A stretch of DNA of 64,000 nucleotides from Legionella brunensis (GTDB taxonomy: Bacteria; Pseudomonadota; Gammaproteobacteria; Legionellales; Legionellaceae). Below, piece by piece: positions 7,405 through 17,843 of this stretch. The notes beneath the pieces were generated by a model, which was not told the DNA's origin, did no database searches, and was given only the letters and a program-made list of their open reading frames with translations. The stretch spans positions 187,913 to 251,912 of the forward strand of contig NZ_LNXV01000011.1 in NCBI RefSeq assembly GCF_001467025.1, written 5' to 3'. The first letter of the stretch is position 1; each line of letters starts with the position of its first letter. The position numbers were made by a program, and so were the translations under genes.

Positions 7405-9981
7405 ATGCGGATGGATAAGCTTACCTCAAAATTTCAAATGGCTCTGGCTGATGCACAATCATTGGCTTTAGGTCGGGATAATGGTTTTATTGAACCTGAA
7501 CATCTTATGAAAGCGTTGCTTGATCAACAAGGAGGCAGTTGCCGTCCATTATTGACAAAAGCAGGCGTAAATCTGTCACAGCTACGTAATTTAGTTGATC
7601 AGGCTTTAGATAAATTACCTAAAGTTTCAGGCACTGGTGGTGAGATTCACATCTCCAATGGGCTTGGACGCTTATTAAATTTAACGGATAAATTAGCGCA
7701 ACAACGCAAAGACAGTTATATCTCAAGCGAATTATTTATTCTTGCAGCTATTAATGAAGATGGCTCTCTTTCTCGATTATTAAAACAGGCTGGCGCCGAT
7801 GAGAAAGCTTTGGAAAAAGCAATTAATGATATTCGTGGGGGTGAAACTGTTAATGACCCCAATGCCGAAGAACAACGCCAAGCATTGGAAAAATATACGA
7901 TTGATTTAACTGAACGCGCTGAACAAGGAAAATTAGACCCAGTCATTGGTCGTGACGATGAGATTCGCCGAACTATCCAGGTCCTACAACGCCGTACTAA
8001 AAATAACCCTGTACTCATTGGTGAACCAGGAGTTGGTAAAACAGCAATTGCTGAGGGGCTTGCACAACGGATTGTGAATGGTGAAGTTCCAGAAGGTTTA
8101 AAAAATAAACGTTTATTATCTTTAGATATGGGAGCTCTCATTGCCGGAGCTAAATTTCGTGGTGAATTTGAAGAACGCTTAAAAGCAGTTCTCAATGATC
8201 TAGCGAAACAAGAAGGACAAATTATTCTTTTCATCGATGAATTACACACCATGGTTGGTGCTGGTAAAGCCGAGGGGGCTATGGATGCCGGCAATATGTT
8301 GAAACCTTCCCTGGCTCGTGGGGAATTACATTGCATTGGAGCGACAACTTTAGATGAATACCGTCAATACATCGAAAAAGATGCTGCTTTAGAACGTCGC
8401 TTTCAAAAAGTATTGGTCGATGAACCCAGTGTTGAAGATACAATCGCCATACTGCGAGGCTTAAATGAGCGTTATGAAGTACATCACGGGGTCGATATTA
8501 CTGACCCAGCTATCGTAGCAGCAGCTACCTTGTCTCATCGTTACATCACTGATAGACAATTGCCTGATAAAGCAATCGATTTAATCGATGAGGCAGCGAG
8601 CCAGATTCGGATGGAAATTGATTCTAAACCAGAAAGCCTGGATAAGTTGGACAGACGTCTAATCCAATTAAAGATTGAGCGAGAAGCACTTAAGAAAGAA
8701 AGTGATGAAGCCTCTAAAAAACGATTAGAGGATTTAGAAGAATTAATTGATGAACTCGAAAAGAATTATTCGGATCTTGAGGAAGTCTGGAAAGCAGAAA
8801 AAGCCACTTTGCAAGGAGCCACTCAGATTAGGGAGTCGCTAGAACAAGCCAAGATTGAGCTGGAAACTGCTCGACGAGCAGGTGACTTGGCACGCATGTC
8901 TGAACTGCAGTATGGCCGTATCCCTGAGCTTGAGAAGCAGTTAACCCAGGTGACCGCAACTGAAGCCAGTGAAACTAAATTAGTGCGTAACAAGGTTACT
9001 GAAGAAGAAATTGCGGAAGTTGTCTCCAAGTGGACAGGTATTCCTGTCTCCAAAATGTTGGAAGGTGAAAAAGAAAAACTATTACATATGGAGGAAGCTC
9101 TCCACAAACGTGTAATTGGTCAAAACGAAGCAGTTGATGCTGTCGCTAATGCCATCCGCCGTTCACGCGCTGGATTGTCCGACCCGAAACGTCCAATTGG
9201 CTCATTTTTATTTCTTGGTCCAACTGGCGTCGGCAAAACAGAGCTATGTAAAGCTCTAGCCGCATTTCTTTTTGATACCGAAGAAGCAATGGTACGCATT
9301 GATATGTCTGAGTTCATGGAAAAGCATTCCGTTGCAAGACTCATTGGAGCGCCTCCTGGCTATGTAGGCTACGAGGAAGGAGGTTATCTCACCGAAGCAG
9401 TTCGTCGTCGCCCTTACTCCGTTATTTTGCTCGATGAAGTTGAAAAAGCGCACAGTGATGTATTTAATATTCTCTTACAGGTGCTTGATGATGGTCGCTT
9501 AACGGATGGCCAAGGCAGAACTGTTGATTTTCGCAATACAGTTATTGTAATGACATCTAACTTAGGCTCTTCTCTCATTCACGACATGGGGAGTAAGTTA
9601 ACTTATGAGCAAATTAAAACTGCTGTCATGGATATTGTGAGTCAACATTTCCGTCCTGAATTTATCAATCGAATCGATGACACCGTTGTCTTCCATTCTT
9701 TAGGAAAAGAAGAGATTGCAACCATCGCCTCTATTCAAATTGGCTTTTTGCAAGAGCGATTGCAGCAGCAAAATATTTCCTTGCATGTTAGCCCTGATGC
9801 ACTGGCTCATTTAGCGGCAGCAGGATTTGATCCAGTCTATGGAGCAAGGCCATTAAAGCGCACTATTCAACAAAAACTTGAGAATCCCCTAGCTCAAGCT
9901 TTGCTAACTGGTCAATTTAAACCCGGTGACACTATCCAAGTTACCTGGAAAGAGGAGCATTTGTACTTTGACACAAAGTAA
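7405..9981 (+). CDS. clpB: Chaperone ClpB, protein disaggregase
   Basis: Hexameric AAA+ ATPase that extracts polypeptides from heat-shock aggregates with DnaK. Order of domains: the N-terminal Clp repeat domain (1-145, starting [19 protein letters not shown] as in E. coli); AAA-1 with Walker A GEPGVGKT (206-213) and Walker [10 protein letters not shown]; the coiled-coil middle domain (about 410-525), which distinguishes ClpB from ClpA/ClpC; AAA-2 with Walker A GPTGVGKT (about 605) and Walker [12 protein letters not shown]; and the C-terminal D2-small domain with sensor-2 GARPLKR. The length of 858 equals E. coli ClpB (857). A heat-shock-like promoter precedes it and a strong terminator follows. 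Confidence 0.98.
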   Translation: MRMDKLTSKFQMALADAQSLALGRDNGFIEPEHLMKALLDQQGGSCRPLLTKAGVNLSQLRNLVDQALDKLPKVSGTGGEIHISNGLGRLLNLTDKLAQQRKDSYISSELFILAAINEDGSLSRLLKQAGADEKALEKAINDIRGGETVNDPNAEEQRQALEKYTIDLTERAEQGKLDPVIGRDDEIRRTIQVLQRRTKNNPVLIGEPGVGKTAIAEGLAQRIVNGEVPEGLKNKRLLSLDMGALIAGAKFRGEFEERLKAVLNDLAKQEGQIILFIDELHTMVGAGKAEGAMDAGNMLKPSLARGELHCIGATTLDEYRQYIEKDAALERRFQKVLVDEPSVEDTIAILRGLNERYEVHHGVDITDPAIVAAATLSHRYITDRQLPDKAIDLIDEAASQIRMEIDSKPESLDKLDRRLIQLKIEREALKKESDEASKKRLEDLEELIDELEKNYSDLEEVWKAEKATLQGATQIRESLEQAKIELETARRAGDLARMSELQYGRIPELEKQLTQVTATEASETKLVRNKVTEEEIAEVVSKWTGIPVSKMLEGEKEKLLHMEEALHKRVIGQNEAVDAVANAIRRSRAGLSDPKRPIGSFLFLGPTGVGKTELCKALAAFLFDTEEAMVRIDMSEFMEKHSVARLIGAPPGYVGYEEGGYLTEAVRRRPYSVILLDEVEKAHSDVFNILLQVLDDGRLTDGQGRTVDFRNTVIVMTSNLGSSLIHDMGSKLTYEQIKTAVMDIVSQHFRPEFINRIDDTVVFHSLGKEEIATIASIQIGFLQERLQQQNISLHVSPDALAHLAAAGFDPVYGARPLKRTIQQKLENPLAQALLTGQFKPGDTIQVTWKEEHLYFDTK

Positions 9982-9987
9982 AGTAAG

Positions 9988-10030
9988 AAACAGGCTGAGA
10001 ACGCTTATAAATGTTCTCAGCCTGTTTTTA
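9988..10030. terminator. Bidirectional terminator after clpB
   Basis: Perfect 14-bp stem AACAGGCTGAGAAC (9989-10002) with GTTCTCAGCCTGTT (10013-10026), followed on the plus strand by TTTTT. It lies between convergent genes and starts 7 bases after the clpB stop codon. Confidence 0.9.
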
Positions 10031-11242
10031 AAAAGCTAAAACCTCTGAGACTTGTTTTAATTTATTATGCCGAATATCCAAATCCATCTTCATGTGCTCT
10101 TCCCCAGTATCATCACTCCATGCTTTACAATTAAGTTGTGGTCTACCTGGAATTTCCACATAATTTTTAAATGCGGTTAAACTTAGTTCTTTAGCCGTAT
10201 CATCGAGTAAATTCTCAACCATCGAGTTAATACCAGAATTAAGCACATCTTTTAATTTTGGAGTATGAGAATTACACCGTCCCAATGCCATCACATAAGC
10301 ACCCAACAAAGTATAGGTACTGTTAATCGTTAACGCCTGAGAAAGATAATCTTGAAAACCTATATACCTTGTCATTTCACTGCTAGGAATTGGTACACCT
10401 TGGGGCAAAACACGCTCAGGCAAACTAAGTTTGAGTATTTCTTTTGATGTTTCACTCATGGTTGGTTGGAAAGAGTTAATCAACTCAAGCAAATTATCAC
10501 GGGTCAAAAAAGACTCCTTAGTAAACTTTCCAATGACCATTTTTGAAAATTTTGGCAGGATATCTGCAATTGCTTTATCGGTTTCGCGCAAAGATTGTGC
10601 CACTGACTCTACAAAAGAAATAACATGTAATTGTCGTGTTATAGGTAAGGCTTTCTGACGAGCAGTCACAATAATTTCCTTAAGGTTTATATAAAAATCT
10701 GGGTCCTCTTGAATATAAGGAAATTGATCACCTACAGTTTTATTTTCAACAGTAAGATCAGGTTGCTCCAGATAGGTCTTATAGGCTTCGCAACAAGTTG
10801 CTAGCGTTTCATCATCTAATTTATCAAGTTTGAACTCTTCTTCAAGCACTTGAAACAGGGTACAACTGTTTTTTGCATTGTAGCCAAAAAATGCGTAGGG
10901 TTGACTATAGGAGTTATCGAGACGTTTATAACGATAAAATATAGCTCCTAATAAAACATTTTGTGATTGATTTAATATGGTGGGCGTTCCTTCGGTAGGT
11001 AGTTTCGGTAATAGCTGATTAATACACGCTGTTTGATCACGTCGTAACTCTTTATTAGTACTAATAAAAAAGCCCGATTTTTTCGGTGCTTTTTCATTAT
11101 ATTTCCCCTCTAAACCTCCTACCTTTTTGCGTAATTCGTCATACTTAGCTGGAATATAACGCCTGGACAAATTATTAAATGTAGTAATTAAAGTATCTGT
11201 CTTTTTCTGTAACTCTTGATACTCTGGCGGTATATAGCCCAT
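10028..11242 (-). CDS. Unrecognised protein, 404 residues
   Basis: I do not recognise a family. The protein is hydrophilic, has no signal peptide or membrane segment, and looks largely helical. The N-terminus contains two similar short segments, YIPPEYQELQKKTDTL (residues 3-18) and YIPAKYDELRKKVGGL (about 34-49), which look like an internal duplication. The C-terminus ends in DIRHNKLKQVSEVLAF. A ribosome-binding site AAGGAGAG-like stretch precedes the ATG. The next gene upstream (201-residue frame) ends 9 bases before its start, so the two are probably co-transcribed. Cytosolic protein or Dot/Icm substrate are both possible; the sequence does not decide. Confidence 0.8.
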   Translation of the reverse strand: MGYIPPEYQELQKKTDTLITTFNNLSRRYIPAKYDELRKKVGGLEGKYNEKAPKKSGFFISTNKELRRDQTACINQLLPKLPTEGTPTILNQSQNVLLGAIFYRYKRLDNSYSQPYAFFGYNAKNSCTLFQVLEEEFKLDKLDDETLATCCEAYKTYLEQPDLTVENKTVGDQFPYIQEDPDFYINLKEIIVTARQKALPITRQLHVISFVESVAQSLRETDKAIADILPKFSKMVIGKFTKESFLTRDNLLELINSFQPTMSETSKEILKLSLPERVLPQGVPIPSSEMTRYIGFQDYLSQALTINSTYTLLGAYVMALGRCNSHTPKLKDVLNSGINSMVENLLDDTAKELSLTAFKNYVEIPGRPQLNCKAWSDDTGEEHMKMDLDIRHNKLKQVSEVLAF

Positions 11243-11251
11243 ATGCTCTCC

Positions 11252-11827
11252 TTAAAATAGGCTTTTAATCCCTATTTTTGTCATTAAATCTGAAAATCCG
11301 CCCCAAGAATCTGAGGCGAGTTGACCTCTTTGTGCGTGAAGGCTTCCCTGCATATTTGTTGGAAAAGCTTCAAACAAATTTTTTGTTTGTTGATACTGTG
11401 TACTTTTTTCATAAACCCAACAGCAAAAATTCTCTAACTCCATGAGGCTTGTTTTGTAAATCTCAAGATCAAGTTCGCTCAAAGACTCAATACCAAGATG
11501 CTGTTGCAACAATCCTAGCAATGGTTTATTTAAAAACCATTGCAAAGTATTGTCATATTTAAACCAAACATAAGCATAGATACCGATCAAAACTAAATGC
11601 TTCGTGTGTGAATTTATTACATGGCCTGAATGCGTTGCCCCCGAGTAAAAATCCAAGCAATTTGCTGTTTGCTGGATCAAATAAGCATCATCGAATAATT
11701 GCTTATGCGGTGTTGAAAGAGACCAAGTACAAAAGAGACTGCCAAATGAAGATTGCTTTGCCAAAGCGTGAGTTAGTGATTCTGACAAACTCCGAGCATC
11801 CTGCTGCAAATCCTCAAACGTTGGCAT
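11252..11827 (-). CDS. Unrecognised protein, 191 residues
   Basis: No family recognised. The start at 11827 is chosen because the minus strand reads AAGGAG six bases before this ATG; the frame itself opens 10 codons earlier without a ribosome-binding site. The protein is mixed in character, with a fairly hydrophobic stretch HLVLIGIYAYVWFKY near the middle, too polar and short to be a certain membrane helix, and a pair of cysteines in LENFCCWVYEK. It ends 9 bases before the 404-residue gene, and the two probably form an operon. Nothing in the sequence shows a function. Confidence 0.75.
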   Translation of the reverse strand: MPTFEDLQQDARSLSESLTHALAKQSSFGSLFCTWSLSTPHKQLFDDAYLIQQTANCLDFYSGATHSGHVINSHTKHLVLIGIYAYVWFKYDNTLQWFLNKPLLGLLQQHLGIESLSELDLEIYKTSLMELENFCCWVYEKSTQYQQTKNLFEAFPTNMQGSLHAQRGQLASDSWGGFSDLMTKIGIKSLF

Positions 11828-12035
11828 GGTTTTCTCCTTGCAAGCCTTCGCCCGCACTCAACACAGCGAGCCTGCTGACCCAAAGCCATTATCCTTGGGA
11901 ACCTTCTTTTTTTATAACAATCTGCCAAAGAATTTGCAACATGTGAATGATTAAATCTTTATTTGTTAAATTCTTAAACATTCATGGCAATTCCAAAAAG
12001 ACTTGGGAAAGCACTAGATTTATATGAGCAGGTTT

Positions 12036-12086
12036 TAAAAAAATCGCTAAAAAGGGCAAAATAGATTGCTATTTGCGCCTTTTAGC
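12036..12086 (-). terminator. Terminator of mpl
   Basis: On the minus strand GCTAAAAGGCGCAAATAG (12086-12069) pairs with CTATTTTGCCCTTTTTAGC (12064-12046), followed by GATTTTTTT. A stem of about 18 bp with a U-run is a typical rho-independent terminator, 29 bases after the mpl stop codon. Confidence 0.85.
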
Positions 12087-12114
12087 AAGTTTTTGATAAG
12101 TGGTGTTGAAAGAG

Positions 12115-13488
12115 TTACTTAAATTTTAAATCAATATAAGAGACTAAATGTTGGTGGATATTATCAAAGCCGCGGTTGCTCATTACTAAAATTGCATCCC
12201 CTGGACGAGCCTCTGCTACTACGGCACTTACTATTGCATTGGCATTGGGCAATACTTGGTAAGGGCAGACCCAATCTTTTACTACATTAGAAAGACTAAA
12301 GTGCTCAGGATTTAGAACGTAAGCGCAATCAACGGTTGACAAGGCTTGAGCCATTGCATTGGCATGTACGCCAGTTTTCATGGTATATGAAGCAAACTCC
12401 AGAACTGCCAATATACGTTTATGCCGATTACTTTGCTTTAAGGCATTAATAGTTTTGGTAATGGCTGTAGGGTGATGAGCAAAATCATCATACACCGTAA
12501 TGTCATAGCGATTTGATTTTACCTCCAGGCGACGCTTAACCGGTTTAAATTCAGCCAATGCGCGAGCAGCCACTTCAATTTCAACACCAGCATGATAGCT
12601 TGCAGCAATTGCAGCTAAACCATTTTCAATATTAAACTGTCCAATCAAGGGCCAATTTACCTCTGCCACTGCCTTGCCTTTGTGCCAAACACAGAAAGAA
12701 CGCCCACTCTCATCCCGTATTTCTGCCCGCCAAGTTGCATCACCATTTAAAGCTAACTCCTCAACTGGAGAAAAAACCCCTTGCATCAGTACCTTGTTTA
12801 AAGCTGCATCATCACGTGGCTTAATCACAACCCCCTTACCCGGAATAGTTTTTAAATAGTAATGAAACTGTTGCTGGATAGCTTCAAGGTTGGCGTAAAT
12901 ATCTGCGTGATCAAATTCCAAATTATTTAGAATAGCTACTTCAGGCCGATAATGCATTAATTTTGGCCGTTTATCAAAAAATGCACTGTCATATTCATCT
13001 GCTTCAATGACAAACCATTGACCCTGACCTAGATAAGCACTTGTATTAAAATTAGGAGCAACACCACCTATGAGAAAACCTGGCTGCAAACCAGCCTGCT
13101 GCAAAATAAACGCTAACATGGATGTGGTTGTAGTTTTCCCATGGGTACCTGCAACTGCTAGTACGCGATAACGAGGCAATATATTTTCTGCTAACCACTG
13201 AGGCCCAGAAGTATAATTTTTTCCAGCATTAAGCACTGCCTCAAGTACAGGCATACCTCTTTTAATAGCATTACCAACAATGACACAATCAGCTTTTAGT
13301 GCTAGCGTACTATCGTCATACCCTTCAGTCCATTCAATATCTTTTGCCCTTAATAAGTCGCTTACAGGGGGATAACAATTGGCATCACAACCTGTTACTT
13401 TAAACCCTGCCTCTCTGGCTAAAATGGCCAAAGCACTCATAAACGTTCCGCTAATTCCTAAAATATGTAAATGCATAGTCTTTCTCAT
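12115..13488 (-). CDS. mpl: UDP-MurNAc:L-Ala-gamma-D-Glu-meso-DAP ligase
   Basis: Recycles cell-wall tripeptide by joining it to UDP-N-acetylmuramate in the cytosol. It is a Mur ligase: Rossmann start MHLHILGISGTFMSALAILA, ATP loop VAVAGTHGKTTTTSMLA near residue 108, EADEYDSAFFDKRPK, the NLEFDHADIY motif and the C-terminal VYDDFAHHPTAITKTI. The Mpl-specific opening HILGISGTFM separates it from MurC. Two starts are plausible: the ATG at 13488 overlaps the stop of the upstream membrane-protein gene (ATGA), and an ATG four codons later (13476) gives the exact family N-terminus. About 457 residues matches E. coli Mpl. Confidence 0.94.
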   Translation of the reverse strand: MRKTMHLHILGISGTFMSALAILAREAGFKVTGCDANCYPPVSDLLRAKDIEWTEGYDDSTLALKADCVIVGNAIKRGMPVLEAVLNAGKNYTSGPQWLAENILPRYRVLAVAGTHGKTTTTSMLAFILQQAGLQPGFLIGGVAPNFNTSAYLGQGQWFVIEADEYDSAFFDKRPKLMHYRPEVAILNNLEFDHADIYANLEAIQQQFHYYLKTIPGKGVVIKPRDDAALNKVLMQGVFSPVEELALNGDATWRAEIRDESGRSFCVWHKGKAVAEVNWPLIGQFNIENGLAAIAASYHAGVEIEVAARALAEFKPVKRRLEVKSNRYDITVYDDFAHHPTAITKTINALKQSNRHKRILAVLEFASYTMKTGVHANAMAQALSTVDCAYVLNPEHFSLSNVVKDWVCPYQVLPNANAIVSAVVAEARPGDAILVMSNRGFDNIHQHLVSYIDLKFK

Positions 13489-14027
13489 CGCCAAAATGAA
13501 ACGGTTAAAATATTGCATGCCAGTAAACCAAAACTAGCTAAAATGGAAGTAAGGTTATCTACCTCAAGGGCATGTTTATACACATGTGCCGTTACCAAAA
13601 ATTGCCAAACCGTCAAGATTAAAGTCAAAATTAAATAAATAATTCCTAATAATAACGCAAAACCATGGCTCATGTTTACAGTTGCTAGCGCTGGAGCTAC
13701 AAGTAACAAAGGAACAGCAAAAAGATGAACAACGAAATGACATGCGATAAGTGAGGTTATCGTTTGGACCATGCGATTCGCCTTGCGATTTGCCTTTAAT
13801 AATACAAATGTAAATATAAAATACGCAGTAATTAAGCCCATACCGGCAGCAATAGAACTTGTCATCTCAAATTGCTGTTTTACATCTGCCATAAACCACT
13901 GCAACACGATTAAGAAAAAAAATAAGAAGACAACAATAACCATTAATGGTATTGAATAAGGAGTATTGGCTGGGCTTTCTTTGAAAATAGAAACCTGCCA
14001 ATAACACTTAAAAATTGCCTCCCACAT
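13485..14027 (-). CDS. Small multi-pass inner-membrane protein
   Basis: 180 residues with about five hydrophobic segments: 27-45 (SIPLMVIVVFLFFFLIVLQW), 61-79 (MGLITAYFIFTFVLL), 90-112, 124-147 (FALLLGIIYLILTLILTV) and 160-178. The order polar N-terminus, helices, short loops fits a small integral membrane protein of unknown role, possibly related to the Yip1-like membrane family. Its stop codon overlaps the start of mpl (ATGA), so both are translated from one message, and it follows the yhdP-like gene by 12 bases. The linkage to yhdP and mpl suggests an envelope function, but no substrate can be named. Confidence 0.8.
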   Translation of the reverse strand: MWEAIFKCYWQVSIFKESPANTPYSIPLMVIVVFLFFFLIVLQWFMADVKQQFEMTSSIAAGMGLITAYFIFTFVLLKANRKANRMVQTITSLIACHFVVHLFAVPLLLVAPALATVNMSHGFALLLGIIYLILTLILTVWQFLVTAHVYKHALEVDNLTSILASFGLLACNILTVSFWR

Positions 14028-14039
14028 TCTTGATCCTGT

Positions 14040-17000
14040 TTAAACTTTACGCTTCTTAATAATTTTTACTTGCTGCACAACCGGTTGCCGCCAAGGGCCA
14101 GAAATTTTGTAGGTATACCCACTTATTTTTTGCATTCCTTGATTAATTATTTTACTAGCCACCCAAGTTGCAATACCCGCAATTGGACCACCAGCAATGG
14201 TTGCTACTACAGGTAAGCTCGCAGTGATATGAGGATTTACTTTTAAATCAAGATCATAGTATTGCTTGGCGATATCAAGTTTTCCTTTCATGCTAGCATA
14301 GGCAACGGGGCCGTCGATATAACTATCTTGCGTAGTCATGACACCATTAGCAATTGAAAAACTACCTTCGAATTCATCAAAGCTGTAGCCACTTTCTGAT
14401 AAATCACTAAAGTCCAATTTAAGGCGCCGTGGTATCGTTTGTAAACTCAAAATGCTTAATAATTTACCCAAACCCAATTTTTCTTCTGTTTCAGGGCTAA
14501 GATTGGTAATGCGCCCATCTTTAAAACTGATCCCCATTTGTCCATTAAGTTTGGTCAATGAAAAATCATAAATAGGGCCTTTCCAGCCACCACGAAATTG
14601 CACATCCCCCTTATTTGCCTCAACAACGGGACTTACTTTCCAATTCTCTAAACTTTTCGCGAGATTTGTAATATGCAAATTTGCTTGTAATTTAGTCTGA
14701 TTCCCTTTGCTGCTTTCTTGCCAATAACCCTTCGCAGTCAATTCATAAAATGGCGATTTAATTTTACAAGAATTAAGTTGCCACTGATTTTTTAGGGTAG
14801 TGGCTTTCAATGAAACATCACCAATATCTAGTTGATCAAATTGAAAAGAAGCTATTCTTAAATCAAGATTAGGCATATCAGCTGGCTTTAATTTGGAGAG
14901 ATTTTCCTTCGTGAAATTCGCATCATTCTTTTGCTCTAAATGCAATTTCTCAAATACCCCAGTTACCGTATTACTTGTTGGTTGATAGCGCAAATTGGCT
15001 GCAATTTTTTCTTGATTTAAGTGAATGGACCACCCGCCTTTTTCCAATTTAATTGCTTTAATTGACAAATTTTTATAACTTTGATTAAAAATCTTGGCCA
15101 CCTGGAGTTTAATATCAACTAAATTTAAAACCTCAGGTAAATCTTGTTGTTCCGAATTTTGAGCAAGTTTTTCCTTTATACTAAGCCATTGTTGTAAATC
15201 AAAGTCCGGTAAAGAACCTAAAATTTGTAAGCCATGCTGCTGCTCGTGCCCTTCAACATCATTCTGACCTAGAATGATCTTTCCTTTTTGTAATTCAAAA
15301 ACACCTTTAGGCCTTGAGAAAATCAAGTCACTCCGAAGCTTTTCATCGTAATTAAATCGCAATCTCACTACTTTTTGCGGATTAAAATCTATGTCGATTA
15401 CCAAGGGGGCGTTACTTTCACTTGTTTTCCCTAACGGTGAAGGTAAATCTATACTTAAACCATGCAATGAAGTCTGGATACGCAAATGATCCAAATCACT
15501 TGGCTCATCAGTCAACGTGAGCAAACTTTCTAACCACAAGGAACCATCCATTAATGAAAATAAAGGCAGCTTAAATTTTCCCTGTAGCACAGAAATATTA
15601 GTCTGGCCTTTTAATCTCACCTCCGTAGAGGGTGATGGGCCGTGAATAGATTTAATTAACAAACTAACTGGATTACCTAAGAGTTTTGCTTGAAGATTGC
15701 TATCCAGGACACCTTGTTGATCAAACTGTAGGGTCCCTTTCAAGTTTTTAAGCTCCACATTATCCAAAGCATGATGAACATTCACATTATTGTTATTAAA
15801 AACAATATCTCCCAGGGCTAGTATTTCATCATTTTCAGGATAAAGTGGCGCTTCTAATTGTAAATCTAACTCTATCGGCCCTTTCATTTGGATTATATTC
15901 AAGGCCGACAATTTTTTCTTCAGCGGAGAAGAACGTACATAGGCTAATGCCTTACTGGCATCAGTTTTCGCCTTCGTATGAATTAATAAAGTCTCGCGAT
16001 CCAAACCCAGATCATTAACACGTAGATTGCCTTGCCCGATTACAATACCTTGTAAGTTAGCATGAACGATATCTGCTTCAAGAGTTCGTTTTTCCACATT
16101 AAGATAAGCTTCAATATCTCGAGTAATTGGCCAGTTACGAGCAAAAATTAAATCAACACCGGATAAATAGCCTTTAATAGAGAACTCACCAGGCTGTCTA
16201 TCAAAAGGAAAATCACTCATATTACCATTAAATGTTAGTTCACCAGTGGCCTTGCTAATACGTTTGATGTTATTTTTCAACCAAGCATCCAACTTGGGTT
16301 TCAAATGCTTAGATGGTAGGTAAGGCAACCACTGTTGAGCGTCATTGGATGAAAACTCAGCTTTCAACCGTAATGGTCCTGTAAAACCCTTAGATATCTC
16401 ATCAGCTACACCCTGAGCGCTCAATAGGAGATTAGGATGGCTTAGTACAAAACGCTCCATACTTACCCGCATCCCCTGCTCCAATTCTTTCCAGTCGAAA
16501 GCAGCATTTAACATTGAGAAAGTAACAGGTGGTTGATTTTGAGGCACCAAGACAGTGTTTTCACCATCCAACTCCAATCGTCCCTCTGTAGGTTGCCAAT
16601 GAATTACCCCTGAAAGATTTTCAACACCAGGATGATTATTATTAGGTAACCATCCTAATTTGGTAAAACGTGAAAGCGCATAATTAATCCCATTTTGATC
16701 CATTTGCAGCTGTGTGTCATGAAGCTCACCAAAGGGCTTCATTGCTAAAATAGAATTCATTGAGTCTGGCCATACAATAGATGCTGAAAATAGGGATTGT
16801 AGTAAAATATTTTTTATATAAATAAAATAATTCTGAGTATTTTGTTGGTAGCGAATTAAAAAAGAATTTTCTGGCCATGAGGTACCACTTAATCTTAGGC
16901 CGATGTGGTCTCCTGATAACTGCCAATTACCTCCATTAGTAGGACTCCAGGCCAAATTGGCTTTCAATGATTGAATAAGCTGATCCTTTTCCGTGTGCGT

Positions 17001-17843
17001 ATCCCTCCAAGCTAAATGATCAAAATGCAATCTCCCCTGAGCATTCGCAAATGCTCCTTTGTTTATATCCGCCCATAATTGAATATCCCCCATTCCACCT
17101 AGCAATTGAAAGCGAGTATTAGGAATAAATTTTTGCCATTGAGCGGGTAACAACTTTTGAGCAGAAAAAAAGGCATGACCTGAGGTTTTATTTAAAGCAT
17201 CAGGATCTAAATTGAGATCTGCCAGTAATTCAAAACTAGTTGGAGTAGCTTGTTCAAGGTGAGCTCCGCCTTTTATATGATAACGTCCAGAATGATTAGC
17301 AATACTAAGATTAAGCTCATTCAATGGAATAAGCGTACCATCTTTGAAATAAACATCTGCTGATAAATTTTTTAAAATTATTTTTTGCTGGTCTAGAATC
17401 CACTCCAAAACAGGTTTTAAAGTTTCAGCATCGAAGCTCATATTTTGCTGATTAGTAATCCCTTCTATCTGCCAACCTTCCTCTGTTTGATGTAAATTCA
17501 AATGCAGATCATCGATAAAAAGCACGCCTGGCTGAATTTGCCAATGCCATAAAGAACTAAATACATTAATACCAACAAACAGTTTGTTTAATTTAAGAAC
17601 CACCTTTTTCCCATCTAAAACTTCAACCTGGTTCAATTTAATTACAGGCTCAAACCAATACCATCCCGTTTCCATCGTACTAATGGCAACCGGCTCGCCC
17701 AATAGGGTTGACAGATGATGTTCTACGTCTGTTTTATATTGTTTTGCCCAGGGGGTTAACGCGCGAAAAAGGCTTGAAATAACCGCAGCGACAATAACCA
17801 GGATAGCTAAAGACATCCAACATCGTTTTAAGAATTTATTCAC
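14040..17843 (-). CDS. yhdP: YhdP-family AsmA-like envelope protein
   Basis: Very long (about 1267 residues) inner-membrane-anchored protein of the YhdP/TamB/AsmA-like group, which carries phospholipids from the inner to the outer membrane in gammaproteobacteria. One N-terminal membrane helix (SLAILVIVAAVISSLF) is followed by a long periplasmic beta-rich region. Family blocks include PWAKQYKTDVEHHLSTLLG, GAHLEQATPTSFELLADLNL, and the C-terminal AsmA-like TNLSPETEEKLGLGKLLSILSLQTIPRRL. The end is rich in KIIKKRKV. The frame opens at 17906, which would overlap fliJ by 71 bases; a GTG at 17843, overlapping only the fliJ stop, or an ATG at 17816 are more likely. It is joined to the flagellar genes in one orientation. 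Confidence 0.88.
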   Translation of the reverse strand: MNKFLKRCWMSLAILVIVAAVISSLFRALTPWAKQYKTDVEHHLSTLLGEPVAISTMETGWYWFEPVIKLNQVEVLDGKKVVLKLNKLFVGINVFSSLWHWQIQPGVLFIDDLHLNLHQTEEGWQIEGITNQQNMSFDAETLKPVLEWILDQQKIILKNLSADVYFKDGTLIPLNELNLSIANHSGRYHIKGGAHLEQATPTSFELLADLNLDPDALNKTSGHAFFSAQKLLPAQWQKFIPNTRFQLLGGMGDIQLWADINKGAFANAQGRLHFDHLAWRDTHTEKDQLIQSLKANLAWSPTNGGNWQLSGDHIGLRLSGTSWPENSFLIRYQQNTQNYFIYIKNILLQSLFSASIVWPDSMNSILAMKPFGELHDTQLQMDQNGINYALSRFTKLGWLPNNNHPGVENLSGVIHWQPTEGRLELDGENTVLVPQNQPPVTFSMLNAAFDWKELEQGMRVSMERFVLSHPNLLLSAQGVADEISKGFTGPLRLKAEFSSNDAQQWLPYLPSKHLKPKLDAWLKNNIKRISKATGELTFNGNMSDFPFDRQPGEFSIKGYLSGVDLIFARNWPITRDIEAYLNVEKRTLEADIVHANLQGIVIGQGNLRVNDLGLDRETLLIHTKAKTDASKALAYVRSSPLKKKLSALNIIQMKGPIELDLQLEAPLYPENDEILALGDIVFNNNNVNVHHALDNVELKNLKGTLQFDQQGVLDSNLQAKLLGNPVSLLIKSIHGPSPSTEVRLKGQTNISVLQGKFKLPLFSLMDGSLWLESLLTLTDEPSDLDHLRIQTSLHGLSIDLPSPLGKTSESNAPLVIDIDFNPQKVVRLRFNYDEKLRSDLIFSRPKGVFELQKGKIILGQNDVEGHEQQHGLQILGSLPDFDLQQWLSIKEKLAQNSEQQDLPEVLNLVDIKLQVAKIFNQSYKNLSIKAIKLEKGGWSIHLNQEKIAANLRYQPTSNTVTGVFEKLHLEQKNDANFTKENLSKLKPADMPNLDLRIASFQFDQLDIGDVSLKATTLKNQWQLNSCKIKSPFYELTAKGYWQESSKGNQTKLQANLHITNLAKSLENWKVSPVVEANKGDVQFRGGWKGPIYDFSLTKLNGQMGISFKDGRITNLSPETEEKLGLGKLLSILSLQTIPRRLKLDFSDLSESGYSFDEFEGSFSIANGVMTTQDSYIDGPVAYASMKGKLDIAKQYYDLDLKVNPHITASLPVVATIAGGPIAGIATWVASKIINQGMQKISGYTYKISGPWRQPVVQQVKIIKKRKV

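Noticed and set aside
7716..8336. 206-codon antisense frame in clpB
   Set aside because: Opposite-strand shadow of a highly conserved gene, with biased composition.
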